From Ascidia mentula (taxonomy: Eukaryota; Chordata; Ascidiacea; Phlebobranchia; Ascidiidae), in the NCBI GenBank assembly GCA_947561715.1, contig OX387199.1, positions 12,901,001-12,965,000 on the forward strand: 64,000 nt of DNA. Direction: 5' to 3'. Position 1 is the first letter of the stretch; each line of letters starts with the position of its first letter. The notes under the pieces were generated by a model. It made no database searches and was not told the DNA's origin. It worked only from the letters and a program-made list of their open reading frames with translations. This document shows, one piece after another, positions 23,201 through 33,488 of the stretch. The position numbers and the translations under genes are program-made.

Positions 23201-24228
23201 AAGTAAAGAACTGGGATAAAGAGAAGTTTTTTTTTCAATGAAGTTTTTTTACATTATGTTTTGACTTTCTTCAAACCAAAAAAATATTTTTCAATTCTTC
23301 TTGGTCTTCCATTTATTTAGGGTAAAGAAAATTATTATATAACTGTATTAATTTAAAAAATATGGCTTTAAATATGATCTAAAATGCCCTCATTTTAATG
23401 TTTTTATTGTAAACATACGAGCAATCCTGCTGTTTATCAATAAAAATGTTATTTATATTTTGGATGATGTGTTTGGAAACACAGCATTCAACCACAAAAT
23501 CCAAATTTCATTTTTAAAATAGTCAACATTCTGTTTACAATAACTTTATTATATGCACATGAAAAAAAAATATAATTGATAAAAATCAGTTTATTACCAC
23601 ATAAACCAGTGGTATGCGCGTGTGACTATTTATCCTGGCAGCGTTAGCAACATACTATTTAAAGAGGTCAGAGACGCGCATGGGTCCTTCATATTGCGTC
23701 AGTTAAGCTTGTGTTGTTTCTTTCGCCCTTTTTTGCCTTTTTGCTTTATGCGCGCGTGACTATTTATCGCCGTGTGTGCGTTTTTTACTTCATTATCCTG
23801 ATGAAGGTTTGTTGCATAACAACCGAAACGTCGAACAAACAAGTTTTTCTTTTGCCAGACGAGCTTTTCATGACTAAATAGTATGCCTGGCAGCGTTAGC
23901 AACATACTAAGTATATTATTCTTTGACATTAACAGAAATGCTGGTGCATGAAATATTACAGGACTTTCCAATGGATCTTGCAACAAATTTTAGGGTTTGC
24001 AACATTGCAAATGACATCGATTTCATACCATGCACCACATTGACTATTTCTTTTTACAGTTTGGTGACTTCATAAAACTTTTTTATGCATTTTTGTTTTT
24101 TGCACAAAACAATTTACCTGTAAAACATCAAAAGGGTTTAAATTAAAATACTTTGAGCCAGGACGATTGAGACGTTCAATTTGTTGAGATGAGGTTAGAA
24201 CTGCATCAGCTTTTTCAATAGCTTTAAC
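20223..24228 (-). CDS. DNAJC8: DnaJ homolog subfamily C member 8 (5' exon not found)
   Basis: Five exons join in frame: 24228-24118, 22995-22881, 22088-21931, 21864-21697 and 20342-20223, giving 223 residues to the stop. They read, in order: KAIEKADAVLTSSQQIERL and a KYFNLNPFDVLQ start of the J domain; KKYHKLSILVHPDKNQTDAD with the HPD motif that stimulates Hsp70; AVKKAWETLSKDD; a basic region; KLFADLAIVRQEIEMREMHE and KRQREIEID coiled coil; and the diagnostic C-terminus SSWQKFKKGK...FRPPKVKMEER. DNAJC8 (SPF31) is a nuclear, spliceosome-associated J protein. Human DNAJC8 is 253 residues, so about 25-30 N-terminal residues, presumably in one short upstream exon, are missing from this model. 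The donor after exon 22088-21931 (GTTGTA) is weak and was chosen to keep the family alignment. Confidence 0.9.
20541..21563. mobile_element. hAT-type transposon with 8-bp TSD
   Basis: The element starts CATAGGTGTCGATT and ends AATCGACGCCTATG. Flanking 8-bp duplications CATATAGC are perfect (20533-20540 and 21564-21571). It shares its termini with the 10343-10855 element. No transposase is recognisable and a second small element is nested in it. It sits in the last DNAJC8 intron. Confidence 0.8.
21027..21250. mobile_element. Nested hAT MITE
   Basis: The 224-bp element begins CAGTGATTCCCAACC and ends GGTTGGGAAACACTG, the classic hAT terminal inverted repeat. The flanking 8-mers ATGTAGTG and CTGGAGTG agree at 6 of 8 positions, consistent with an aged target duplication. 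It is inserted inside the 20541-21563 element. Confidence 0.75.
21589..21641 (-). pseudogene. Relic hammerhead element
   Basis: Minus-strand reading gives AGCTGCA, CTGATAA (core G8 changed to A), a decayed stem II and AAAACAATG in place of GAAACAG. The order matches the 37901 ribozyme but the core and stems are broken. It directly precedes the fourth visible DNAJC8 exon (21864-21697), within the following intron. Confidence 0.45.
22205..22660. mobile_element. hAT-like relic hosting a retrozyme fragment
   Basis: The right end CGGGTTGGGAACCACTGG is a hAT terminal inverted repeat and the left part starts near AGGGGTTCACAAGCTTT. Its middle (about 22395-22525) is homologous to the hammerhead retrozyme-like family. 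It lies in a DNAJC8 intron. Confidence 0.5.
22473..22526 (+). pseudogene. Hammerhead ribozyme relic
   Basis: Stem I AGCTGC/GCAGCT, core CTGACGA (position 7 is tolerant), stem II GACC/GGTC and stem III ACAG/CTGT are all readable. One G of the GAA segment after stem II is missing, so the sequence runs GGTC-AAACAG. Loss of this catalytic G should abolish cleavage. The upstream AAAGTGGAAGTCTTTGCTTGG matches the palindrome at 17575. Confidence 0.6.
22656..22740 (+). repeat. Left arm of an inverted repeat around a DNAJC8 exon
   Basis: About 85 bp starting CCACTGGTTTATGTGG and running to CAGAATGTTTACT is repeated in inverted orientation at 23527-23613. The two arms enclose the exon that encodes the HPD motif of DNAJC8 (22881-22995). 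The left arm begins at the edge of a hAT-like element. Confidence 0.75.
23527..23613 (-). repeat. Right arm of the inverted repeat
   Basis: Inverse of 22656-22740 with only a few differences (for example TTATCAATTAT against TTATAAATTAT). In the DNAJC8 pre-mRNA the arms could pair and loop out the J-domain exon. Confidence 0.75.
23612..23912 (+). mobile_element. Penelope-like element fragment with minimal hammerhead
   Basis: The segment TGCCTGGCAGCGTTAGCAACATACT, or its close variant, bounds both sides (about 23630-23660 and 23883-23910). Inside is CCTGATGAAGG, a hairpin, then CCGAAACGTCG (23808-23842). This arrangement, CTGATGA, stem II, GAAAC, GTC with an almost absent stem III, is the minimal hammerhead form described for Penelope-like retroelements. 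No reverse transcriptase is present. It lies in a DNAJC8 intron. Confidence 0.5.
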
Positions 24229-24428
24229 CTGCAAACCATAAATTTTTTAATATTATCAACAGCTTTTTGAACTATATAAACATACAGTTTTTTTTGCTGG
24301 ATTTTAAACATCATGATATTTAAACAACACAAAAATAAGATATAAAAATAATGGCCATAACTGTTTTCTGAGACCATGTTGGCAACAATGAGGGTTTTGT
24401 CTGGACTCACGTAATGCTAATAAATGAT

Positions 24429-27240
24429 CATGAAATAAATTGAGTTATATAAACATGGAGAGTTACTGCGTTGGTGCCACACCAGAGATATAAGACTTGA
24501 CATATATACTTTATCATCATAAACTACTGGCACCTTGAAAATAATTCCGAAATGTATAATTCAGAATAATTATGGGCATTGCAATTTTTATTCTATTTGA
24601 GTTACAAACTGTTGATGCCCACAGTGGGGAATATCTCTAAAATGCCAGTCCTCAAGTAACTATCAAATCACAGACTTAAATAAAGAATGTTTCTATCATT
24701 TTTGTTTGGGTCTCCGAAAAGAGCATAACCAGCATCTGATAACAAAAGAAGGAACTGAAAGATCAACATTATTAGAATCAATAAACCTGTATATACCATT
24801 GTGCAGATAAAGTGCCGTCTGCAGTCTAATATGTTACTGTCTGGTTTTTTAAATGTTACAATTTAATTGTTGGACATTTGATTAATTATGCTCTGTCAGA
24901 AATGATTCAAAATAATTTCCTGTTGAACAGATCACAACAAAAGAATCGTGTTCAATACATTTAGTGGTAATATAAGCCCTATTTCCCCTTACAGATTCTG
25001 CCATTCACTGTTGATATTGTTTTGTTCCACTGATTACTTGGGAAAATTGATCTGACGTAAGATTAGGGGTCCGAGAAAAAACATGTTCATAAAATGGGGT
25101 CCGCCGCCATAAAAGTTTGAGAAACCCTGAGCTATAGGATGACTAGTTCACATGTACCTAAATTTCGTGATTGTTTTGCGATATCTAGTGTTGTGATAAC
25201 AACATAACAACAAAAGGCCATATTGTAGACCCAACCAGAAAAATGACAACTAGGTACCCATATGGTAAGGTAACATATTATGCAACGAAGGTGGAAAAGT
25301 ACTGTGTATTTTAACATGCTGTGGAGGTTCAGAGATACAAACACTTAACAATTCTGCAGAAATTTCTGTCAGTAGTCAAATAATGCTTATACATACATGT
25401 TACCAACATAATAATGAACATGAAACCAACAAACCTCATTCATATACACCAAAAAAAGATTATCTTTATCTCCACTACTGCAAGAGGAGTTTGTTGATGA
25501 GAAATCTGTTCCAGAATCTAAATTTGGTTTTGTGTGCTTGGACATTGCCCACAAGACCTGCACAAATAAACCAGCGGGATCCTAGTTAACAAAAAAAATC
25601 GCCAGTTACCAAAACTGGGGTCTGGTGTACTTTTAGCACCACAACTAATATCTCGGCTATCCCTAGTACCACAAACCTAAAACTTCATACAACTCTCAAA
25701 TGACACCTTACGAGTTACCACACGAAAAATGACGTCATCACCTATGACAAGACTTTGAAATTTTATTCTCTTTTCCCACTACGCTCTTCGACGAACTGCA
25801 ATAGCGTACTCCGTACCGACAGGGGTTGTAACCAAAAAATGGCACGGGCCATGTGGCACCAACATGGCACGCATGTCCCCAAATTTTTCCCACGTGGCAC
25901 CAAAATGGCACGCATGGCACCTGGGTATGTTTTCTGTTTGTACCACTTATTGAATCCACTGTATGCTAAATCAGTAATATAGTCTGCAGTTGTCATTTGC
26001 ACTAAACGTTAGGGCATTTCATCAGTGTGGGAAACTTTTTTTCAACAAAAACAAGATGCAACAATAACTTAAAGCTAGGGTTGCAAGGTGCGTTTGTTCA
26101 ATAACTTTACAATTGATCTGAAAAGTCCTAATGGGTTTAAATATGGTTATCAATCAAACGTTGTATTTTGCTGCATGCCTAGTTGTGCACACAGATGCAA
26201 ACTTTAATGACTTCTATTACAAATTACAGGTAGCGAGGTTTTCCAACATGTGATCATTCTTGTTACATCAATAGTTAATTGTGCCATGTGAATTGGTTAT
26301 GAAATTATCATTTTAATAAATGTGTATGTTTTTATCGTGTTCTTCAAAATCTCTGTGTATCCGACACCAATCAGTTGTTGTCTTTTGGGTTGTCCTTTTG
26401 TATGTGGCAAACAGGTCTCGGATAAACGATGCCAATATTAACGTTCAGGTTCGTATTTCATATTAATATTACACTGTGTTCGCTACTTTTGTGGAAACGT
26501 TTCATTATCAATATAAAACCACACGAAAATTTTGGTAACAAAGGTAGTTATCGCAATCAATTCCAAAACACTAGTTTGCGTTGAGGTTTTCATTGATTTC
26601 AATGTTTGGTGTGGTCTCAAGAGGGTTCCTCGTACAGTTCAGACTTCAAATTGCTGTGCTGAAAAATAAAAACAAAAGGAAGAGTTAATTCATGTCACAA
26701 AAAGAAATGTGGGCCAAAACTTCATACGCAAATCAAGTAAACCGACCATAACCCTTAACTAAAAATGTAGTGTTGAGTGTGTATCTGCGACCTTCCTCAG
26801 CGCTATTAGCATCAGGCCCTTAACTGTGTCAACATGTATGCCAAAATAACAACGAATGTTTGGTATATTGACTTACTTTCTGTTTTTAACAAGAATACAA
26901 TATATAGGGGAATAATACAATGACATAACCACAAAAAATAGGCCTATACTTTTGTTTACAAAGATTTAACAAAACATGTTTGGAAGCAATTCGCCTGTAA
27001 AAGTTTAAAAAAATATAACAATTACAGTAGCTGGTCAAAGTAGGAGGGTAGGCGAGGTCTTTCATTACTTAAGGCAAAAGTTCCATGTCCATCCATTGTC
27101 TTTTGTATATCATGCGAAACGTTCATCGAAAACATGAGCAAGGTCCATAATCCAGAAGTGGTAGAAACATTGAAATTTCATCGAAAATGCATTTCTTAGC
27201 ATATGTTTTGGCTTGAACACACATCTATCATTTTTTTTTG
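24429..27240. other. Repeat-rich DNA upstream of the visible DNAJC8 exons
   Basis: I searched the minus strand here for the missing first DNAJC8 exon (a short segment ending in an FYxE-like motif before a GT) and did not find a convincing one. Near 25050-25130 lies a hAT-like right end (TTTGAGAAACCCTG). No other gene is recognised. Confidence 0.35.
25838..25925 (-). repeat. Short GGTGCC minisatellite block
   Basis: Starting after GTAACCAAAAAATGGCACGG, which is shared with 29140-29160, this block repeats GGCACC/GGCACG units about six times. It is a fragment of the same repeat as at 2100-2260, in inverted orientation. Confidence 0.7.
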
Positions 27241-27495
27241 CAGACCTATGCTTGTAGCTGCATAACTGCCCTTTCTAACATATTGGATTGGAAAAAAATA
27301 GCTGCATTACTAAAACAATCCCGAAATGACACTTTTTAAGGTCGCAGCTACAAGTGATTTATCAAATAATATAACATGTTACTGCATACAACAGTTTGGT
27401 GCTGCATAACTACCCCTTTGTAACACTGAAGTTTGGTAAATAACAACTGCATCCCGAAATTTTGGGAATGTTTTTGTTTTTTATAGTGAGCTCTA

Positions 27496-27537
27496 AGCTG
27501 CAGAAAGGGCCAATGTTTCACCAGTGCAGTGTAGCTA
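27496..27537 (-). pseudogene. Relic hammerhead element
   Basis: Same decayed sequence as 951-992, duplicated with repeat family B. Stem II and the catalytic core are lost. Confidence 0.45.
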
Positions 27538-27924
27538 TCATATGATTCACAACAAACTTGTCAGCTAAATAGTTGATTATTCATTGCCTAACTGTCCTTT
27601 TCTACATAATATTTCTGTAAATGCATCTTTGCAAACATACATACGTTCCATGTTTTTGCCAAGCTATGATTTCTATGGTACCATGCCCTTATATGGGGTG
27701 CCATGCCCTTGTAGGGCGTTATTTAAAACGTCTACACAAAATACTAACACTGCCGTATATCTGACTCCTGATAAAAAAGCTACTATCTAAACCAAAGTCA
27801 ATCTGTCGGTTTAATGCATAAATAACAGTCGCACGAATATTACAATAAAACGTTACAAACCACGCGTACTAAAATGTATGTCTGTTTGGCTTGAAAATTA
27901 TCGACTTAATGTCTTGACTTAAAT

Positions 27925-28112
27925 GACTCTATGCGACTCTCCGTGACTCTATATTTCTCTATATTTCTCCATATGACTCTATATGACTCTATATTTCTCC
28001 ATATGACTCTATATGACTCCATATTTCTCCATATGACTCTATATGACTCCCCGTGACTCTATATGACTCTCCGTGACTCTATATGACTCCCCGTGACTCT
28101 ATATGACTCCTC
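27925..28112 (+). repeat. TATATGACTC minisatellite
   Basis: A run of about 10-bp units, TATATGACTC alternating with CCGTGACTC and TATTTCTCCA variants, forms higher-order units of about 20-40 bp. It lies inside the extra segment of repeat family B copy 2 and has no counterpart in copy 1. Confidence 0.85.
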
Positions 28113-29096
28113 CTGTTTTACCCAAAGTGGTGTGGCTTATATAGAAAACGCATACAGGGTCGTTTGGGTTCGGACTGATACGTGACTCATTTGAAATGAC
28201 AGCTGTGTTGATGGAAGGGTCACGTAATTTGAATAGCCGGATAATTAGCTGTCTTCCGTGCATACAATAAACAGCGTGTTATCCGCCGTATGTTGAAATG
28301 GGTTCGTGGCGTATTACTCGACGTTAATAAAAATACAGATGCCACGTAAACACAACATAACATACGAGAAATGTGACGTCATATACACCCTTATATGGGG
28401 ATTCTTCAAGCGCCTGTCCTCTAATCACAATAATTTTAATTTGTAAAAGCAATTCATAACTATATTAAGGAGGTGCTTAACTGCCCTTTTCTTACATAAT
28501 AGGTTGGTTGACGCAAAGGTTTCACGAACACAATTAATAAATACAGTTTCATATTTGTATTGTGATTTATATGGTGCCATGCTACGATTCCTTTCACTTT
28601 CAGGGTTCCAAACAAACATTTTAAATCACATTTTTAACACATTTGTTAAAAACACAACTTCAATCTTTGTATACCTACGTTTGGTGCTGCATAACTACTC
28701 TATTTTAACTTAACAGTTGAGATAATAACAGCCGCGTTACTAACACAATCACGAAATGTTGGTGCCATGCTATGACTTTTTTACTTTCAAGCCGGCAAAC
28801 ATCATTTCTAATCATATTTTTAACGTATCTGTGACACATATCTTTTATCTTTGTACATCTATGTTTGGTGCTGCACAACTACTCTATTTTAACACAACAG
28901 TTAAGCGTAATGCGGTGCCATGTTATAGATTCTTTTCAGGTATTGCATATGCTTCTTGTCACAGTTGCAAGTGTATTTATCATTAATTACACAACTTATT
29001 AGTGCATCTATCTGCTTAGTGCTGCATAACTGCTCTTTTCTGACACTAAACTTTGGCAAATAACAACTGCATTATTAACATTATCCACAAATACGG

Positions 29097-29350
29097 TGTC
29101 ACATTGGTCCCATGCTGGTGCCGTGTTGGTGAGGCGGGTTCGTAACCAAAAAATGGCACGGGCCACGTGGCACCAACATGGCACGCATGGCACTAAATTT
29201 GTCGCAAGTGGCACCAACTTGGCACCAAATTTGTCCCACGTGGCACCAAAATGGCCCGGATGGCACCAGCATGGCACCAACGTGGTACCAGCGCGGCACA
29301 CATGTCACAAACATGGCACCAACACGGCACCAGCATGGGACCAATGTGAC
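29097..29350. repeat. Inverted repeat of the GGTGCC minisatellite
   Basis: The block GTCACATTGGTCCCATGC with the following GGTGCC units (29097-29130) recurs as its exact inverse at 29318-29350. Between them is GAGGCGGGTTCGTAACC and a minisatellite in inverted orientation relative to copy 1 (2100-2280). The structure looks like an inversion or a fold-back duplication of the end of family B. Confidence 0.8.
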
Positions 29351-29455
29351 AGCCAACATCAGTAAGCGTTCAAATCAGAAATCTGGACAAAATCGGTAAC
29401 TTAAACACGTGACTGCAGCGGCAAACAGGGAGGGGACATATTTTTATCCAAGGGG

Positions 29456-29843
29456 GGTCCATGATAGGTAAGTTTGTTAAACGTTAGGGTAGTCACGCTA
29501 TACCTTGCACTATATCCATGTTAGGTAAGTTGGTTAAACGTTAGGGTAGTCACGCTATACATTGCATTACGTCCATCATAGGTAAGTTCGTTAATTGTTA
29601 GGATAGTCACGCAATACCTTGCACTATGTCCATCATAGGTAAGTTTGTTCATTGTTAGGGTAGTCACGCTATACCTTGCACTATGTCCATGATAGGTAAG
29701 TTGGTTAAACGTTGGAGTAGTCACGCTATGCCTTGCACTATGTCCATGAAAGGCAAGTTTGTTGAACGTTAAGGTAGTCACGCAATACCTTGTAATATGT
29801 CCATGATAGGTAAGTTTATTAAACGTTAAAAGGTAGTCACGCT
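29456..29843 (-). repeat. 57-bp satellite array, left arm
   Basis: About seven units in inverted orientation relative to the right arm, with moderate divergence between units. It continues for a fraction of a unit at 30837-30880 after the LTR insertion. Confidence 0.85.
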
Positions 29844-30836
29844 TGTCGGTTTACCCGTTGTCGGGGTATGTCCCCGCTGGGTGACCGTGGGGTACGACTG
29901 CGTCTCGGCCTCGCACCCCAACTTGCCTTCTCTATCTCAAGGTTTACTGTTGGAGTTAAAGAACTCCTTTACACAAGTCTGTGCGTCTTCTAAATAGTCT
30001 AACTCCCGACTAAACACATACATCCACCAAGCTTCAAGCCAGTCCAAAGTTGTTCATAAATCCATTTATTGATATAATCCAACGAATAAATCCAAGTACA
30101 GTACAGAACAATTGGGGCTCCTATACAGTGTACTAAAGCAGAACCAACAGCCTAGACCCTTACACAGCAACAGTTAAAACACACTAATTTGGCAGGCGCT
30201 AGTTGCTCTGCTTATATAGTCTGCGGTTGGCCACACGTATTGATGCCTTATTTGGAGTTGTTGCGCAACTTGAATGCAACTTGAAGTTGACCGATTTGGT
30301 CGATTACGTCAGTTATTTATATAGCTTAATTAACTAAGTGCCCTAATAGGTTATTTATGTATAGGTAGACTTTGTTTTCAGAATAACTAAAAGTAGTTAT
30401 GTTTATTTTAGCTTTATTTATCATTTGCGAAAGAAGTACTTGTGTTTAAATAAACCTTTATTTATTATTTGCCAAAGAAATGTCTGTAATTATTTTAACT
30501 TGATTTACATAGTTAGTTTGGTTGCCTAAGTTACCTATATGACTTTATTGCCCAAATTACATGGTTTATAACACATCTATAATGTGGCTGCTTCTACCGG
30601 CTACAATTTTTTCACCTGCCACCAGCTCGGCAGGTTTATCCCTATTAAATTGTCCGGTCAGGAATTGACCTAAACCGGAAATGAGTTCTTCTTTTTTCCC
30701 ATGTCGTTTTATTCGACATCACAACTTGGACATGCGTTGAACGCGTGATTACAATGACTTTGGTTTTAACTCTCGGTCATAATATAGTTAAACGCTTTGG
30801 GCCTTTTTTAGTATATACATGTGTTGTGCGGCGACA
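29844..30836. mobile_element. Solo LTR (993 bp) with CGCT duplication
   Basis: The insert begins TGTCGG and ends GGCGACA, giving TG..CA ends with an inverted TGTCG/CGACA. It is flanked by a perfect 4-bp duplication CGCT (29840-29843 and 30837-30840). It splits a satellite unit cleanly. There is no internal retroelement protein, so it is a solo LTR left by recombination. A degraded relative lies at 18595-18735. Confidence 0.75.
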
Positions 30837-30880
30837 CGCTATACCTTGCAATATGTCCATGATGGGTAATTTGTTAAACG

Positions 30881-31631
30881 TTTAACAATTAACGAACTTA
30901 CCTATGATGGACATAGTTCAATGTATAGTGTGACTACCCTAACAATGAACAAACTTACCTATAATGGACATAGTGCAAAGTATAGCGTGACTACTCTAAC
31001 AACGAACAAACTTACCTATCATGGACATAGTGCAAGGTATAGCGTGACTATACTCTAACGTTTAACAAACTTACCTATAATGGACATAAAGCAAGGTATA
31101 GCGTGACTACCTTAACAATGAGCAAACTTACCTATCATGGACATAGTGCAAGGTATAGCGTGACTACACTAACGTTTAACAAACTTACCTATCATGGACA
31201 TAGTGCAAGGTATAACGTGACTACTATAACGTTTAACAAACTTACCTATCATGGACATAGTGCAAGGTATAGCGTGACTACCCTAACGTTTAACAAACGT
31301 ACCTATCATGGACATGTAGTGCAAGGTATAGCGTGACTACCCTAACAATGAGCAAACTTACCTATCATGGACATAGTGCAAGGTATAGCGTGACTACCCT
31401 AACGTTTAACAAACTTACCTATCATGGACATAGTGCAAGGTATAGCGTGACTACCCTAACGTTTAACAAACTTACCTATCATGGACATAGTGCCAGGTAT
31501 AGCGTGACTACCCTAACGTTTAACAAACTTACCTATCATGGACATAGTGCAAGGTATAACGTGACTACTCTAACGTTTAACAAACTTACCTATCATGGAC
31601 ATAGTGCAAGGTATAGCGTGACTACCCTAAC
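30881..31631 (+). repeat. 57-bp satellite array, right arm part 1
   Basis: About thirteen units with period 57 bp; the typical unit runs from GTGACTACCCTAACG through CATGGACATAGTGCAAGG to TATAGC. Because 57 is divisible by three, one frame stays open over most units with a 19-residue period, giving false ORFs at 31103-31336 and 31333-31707. Confidence 0.9.
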
Positions 31632-32236
31632 TGTAACGTGCTTTTTCAACGGATCGGCGGCGTTACACGCTACACAGCAGTTTTGGCCTTTATTCCAAAT
31701 GTGTTAAAAACGCGTCCCAGTTCTCCTGGGTAGTGGCCAAGCCCGCAGAACACAACAGACACTTGTATTCAATACAACGAAAATGACCAGCACAACACCA
31801 ACGGAACAGGAACGGTTTCTACAAACAAAAAGAAACACAATTGTACATACGGTTTGCAAACATTCTACTACACTCACCAAACTGTTTTGCGACCGATCTA
31901 TCAGCAGGCACAGGTTGCCCGTTGCGAAATCACATTCACAATCTGCATCAATCAGATGCCGGCAAAACTTCCAAAGGTCACAGTTTTTAGAGATAAACAC
32001 AGTTATCAGATGTAAACATTATCTACGCCTTATTCAAGTAGAATCCTTATTCAAATAGAATCAGGTTAAAGCACATCCCAAAAAAACTGGCAACACAAGT
32101 ACAAGCAAACCTAACCACGCGGTCTGCACGCGCAGAGCTACTGCGCAGCCTTTGTTATGAGTGTTGCGTCAAACATAGAAAGCATAACAAAAGCAGTAAC
32201 GAAAGGGAATAAACAATTTTGGTTTGGGAATCTACA
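31632..32236 (+). mobile_element. Solo LTR (605 bp) with CTAAC duplication
   Basis: The insert starts TGTAACGTGC and ends GAATCTACA, and is flanked by a perfect 5-bp duplication CTAAC (31627-31631 and 32237-32241) inside a satellite unit. A GGGAATAAACAA polyadenylation-like signal near the right end suggests plus orientation. The sequence differs from the other two solo LTRs of this window, so it represents another family. Confidence 0.75.
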
Positions 32237-32450
32237 CTAACGTTTAACAAACTTACCTATCATGGACATGTAGTGCAAGGTATAGCGTGACTACCCTAAC
32301 AATGAACAAACTTACCTGTCATGGACATAGTGCAAGGTATAGCGTGACTACCCTAACAATGAACAAACTTACCTATCATGGACACAGTACAAGGTATAGC
32401 GTGATTCCCTAACAATTAATGAAGTTACCTATCGATGACGCAGTACAGGT
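32237..32450 (+). repeat. 57-bp satellite array, right arm part 2
   Basis: About three and a half units continue after the LTR and run into the right terminal inverted repeat near 32455. Confidence 0.85.
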
Positions 32451-32575
32451 TAAATGATATCAATTACCCCCCTTGGAAGAAAATATGTACCATCCTTGAA
32501 TGCCGCTGCAGTCACGTGTTTAGGTTACCGATTTTGTCCAGTTTATCTATCTTTGACGCTTACCTATGTTGGCCT

Positions 32576-33150
32576 TAACGTTACAGCCCTATATGTACGA
32601 ACCCGCCTCGTGGTCGTGGTGCGCCATTGTACGACTCTTGTCGATGGAATCGTGCTTGCCCCAACCACAGCGCCATACGTTATTATTTTATGGTTAGAGT
32701 TTTACGTGGCAACGAACAAGTCGATTCAGTGTCATCGTAATGTGTGGTTAAAATAGTTTCAGGCTTTGATAGCTCTTGACACTTCATGTTAATAGTCGTT
32801 TTTATTCAAATTGTTTTTGTCTTGATACAAGTCTAAAGCATATTTTTGGCCATATTTTTTTAAACATACAATATAATTTTCCTGTTGCATTTGTAAGAAA
32901 TTTGTCAAAGACGCGTTTATTCGTTTATAACAGATTGCGTTTTTTTTGTTGCGACGAGTAAGTAACTTCGCTGACGTGTTTCAGGGGGCAGCTGTTACCA
33001 CAGTAATGGGAGAATCCATCGCTGCTATACAAAAATTTTGTGGCGTATGTGATGTCACTTAGTTAGACATGTTTATGCAACGTGTACGTATCTTGATTGT
33101 CCAGCCAACGTTTCGTCGTTGTATGACTTGCGCCCGGCAGTCCGCAAACG
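32576..33150. other. Unassigned stretch right of the foldback element
   Basis: No gene is identified. A short frame after a TGTTTCAG acceptor-like site at 32983 (GAAVTTVMGESIAAIQK, then stop at about 33060) could be a terminal exon, but no partner exon is visible. Confidence 0.25.
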
Positions 33151-33152
33151 GT

Positions 33153-33389
33153 TCACACCACCACCAAGACTGCCGGGATGCCCGGGGTCGTAGTATAAAT
33201 TCGGCTTAAATATCTTCGCCATCGCGACAACGACTCACGAACAACGCTCCGAAGCGGAATGTGTGATGTGGACGGCGCCGGCGCAGCCAACAGCGTCTTG
33301 GGCGCGTTCGCGTTATTCAGTTCTGCGATAAATTCAGCTTCGCCAATCGGTTTCATGTCCCGAGGGTTTTTTTTTGCACGCGCCATGTA
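33153..33389 (-). CDS. Unidentified small ORF
   Basis: From an ATG at 33389 this frame encodes about 78 residues, beginning MARAKKNPRDMKPIGEAEF, Ala/Pro-rich in the middle and Arg-rich near the end. The region is less AT-rich than its surroundings, and the frame follows another minus-strand frame at 33489-33713. I recognise no family. It may be a remnant of a viral or Polinton-like insertion, but that is a guess. Confidence 0.25.
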   Translation of the reverse strand, partial: YMARAKKNPRDMKPIGEAEFIAELNNANAPKTLLAAPAPSTSHIPLRSVVRESLSRWRRYLSRIYTTTPGIPAVLVVV

Positions 33390-33488
33390 TCGAATTGTAG
33401 ATATTACTATTGGCGACACTTTAACCCTTCAAAACAAGTTCGCTCGACGGCAAAAAATCGATTCCGGGTTCTTCGCGAATGAAGAAAA

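Larger units (their letters stand above)
27240..29130 (+). repeat. Dispersed repeat family B, copy 2
   Basis: It corresponds to 880-2120 in direct orientation. Compared with copy 1 it contains an extra stretch at about 27660-28400 that includes a minisatellite. Modules starting GGTGCTGCATAACTAC recur at 27400, 28685, 28866 and 29020. No gene is seen. Confidence 0.7.
29351..32575. mobile_element. Foldback element with satellite arms
   Basis: The outer 100-120 bp at each side (29351-29455 and about 32455-32575) are imperfect inverted repeats: GCCAACATCAGTAAGCG, CTGGACAAAATCGGTAAC and ACACGTGACTGCAGCGGC pair with their inverses on the right. Inside, tandem arrays of a 57-bp satellite run inward in opposite directions and meet at a perfect 18-bp palindrome TTGTTAAACGTTTAAC.. 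centred at 30879/30880. Without its two LTR insertions the element would be about 1.6 kb. Long inverted repeats made of short tandem repeats are the definition of foldback transposons. No protein is encoded. A target duplication was not identified. Confidence 0.75.

Noticed and set aside
31783..32058. ORFs on both strands at 31704-32058
   Set aside because: They lie inside the 605-bp solo LTR and show no retroelement protein features.
29456..32450. CRISPR-like regular repeats
   Set aside because: The 57-bp units are contiguous without unique spacers, lie in an animal genome and run in two orientations, so this is a satellite within a foldback element.
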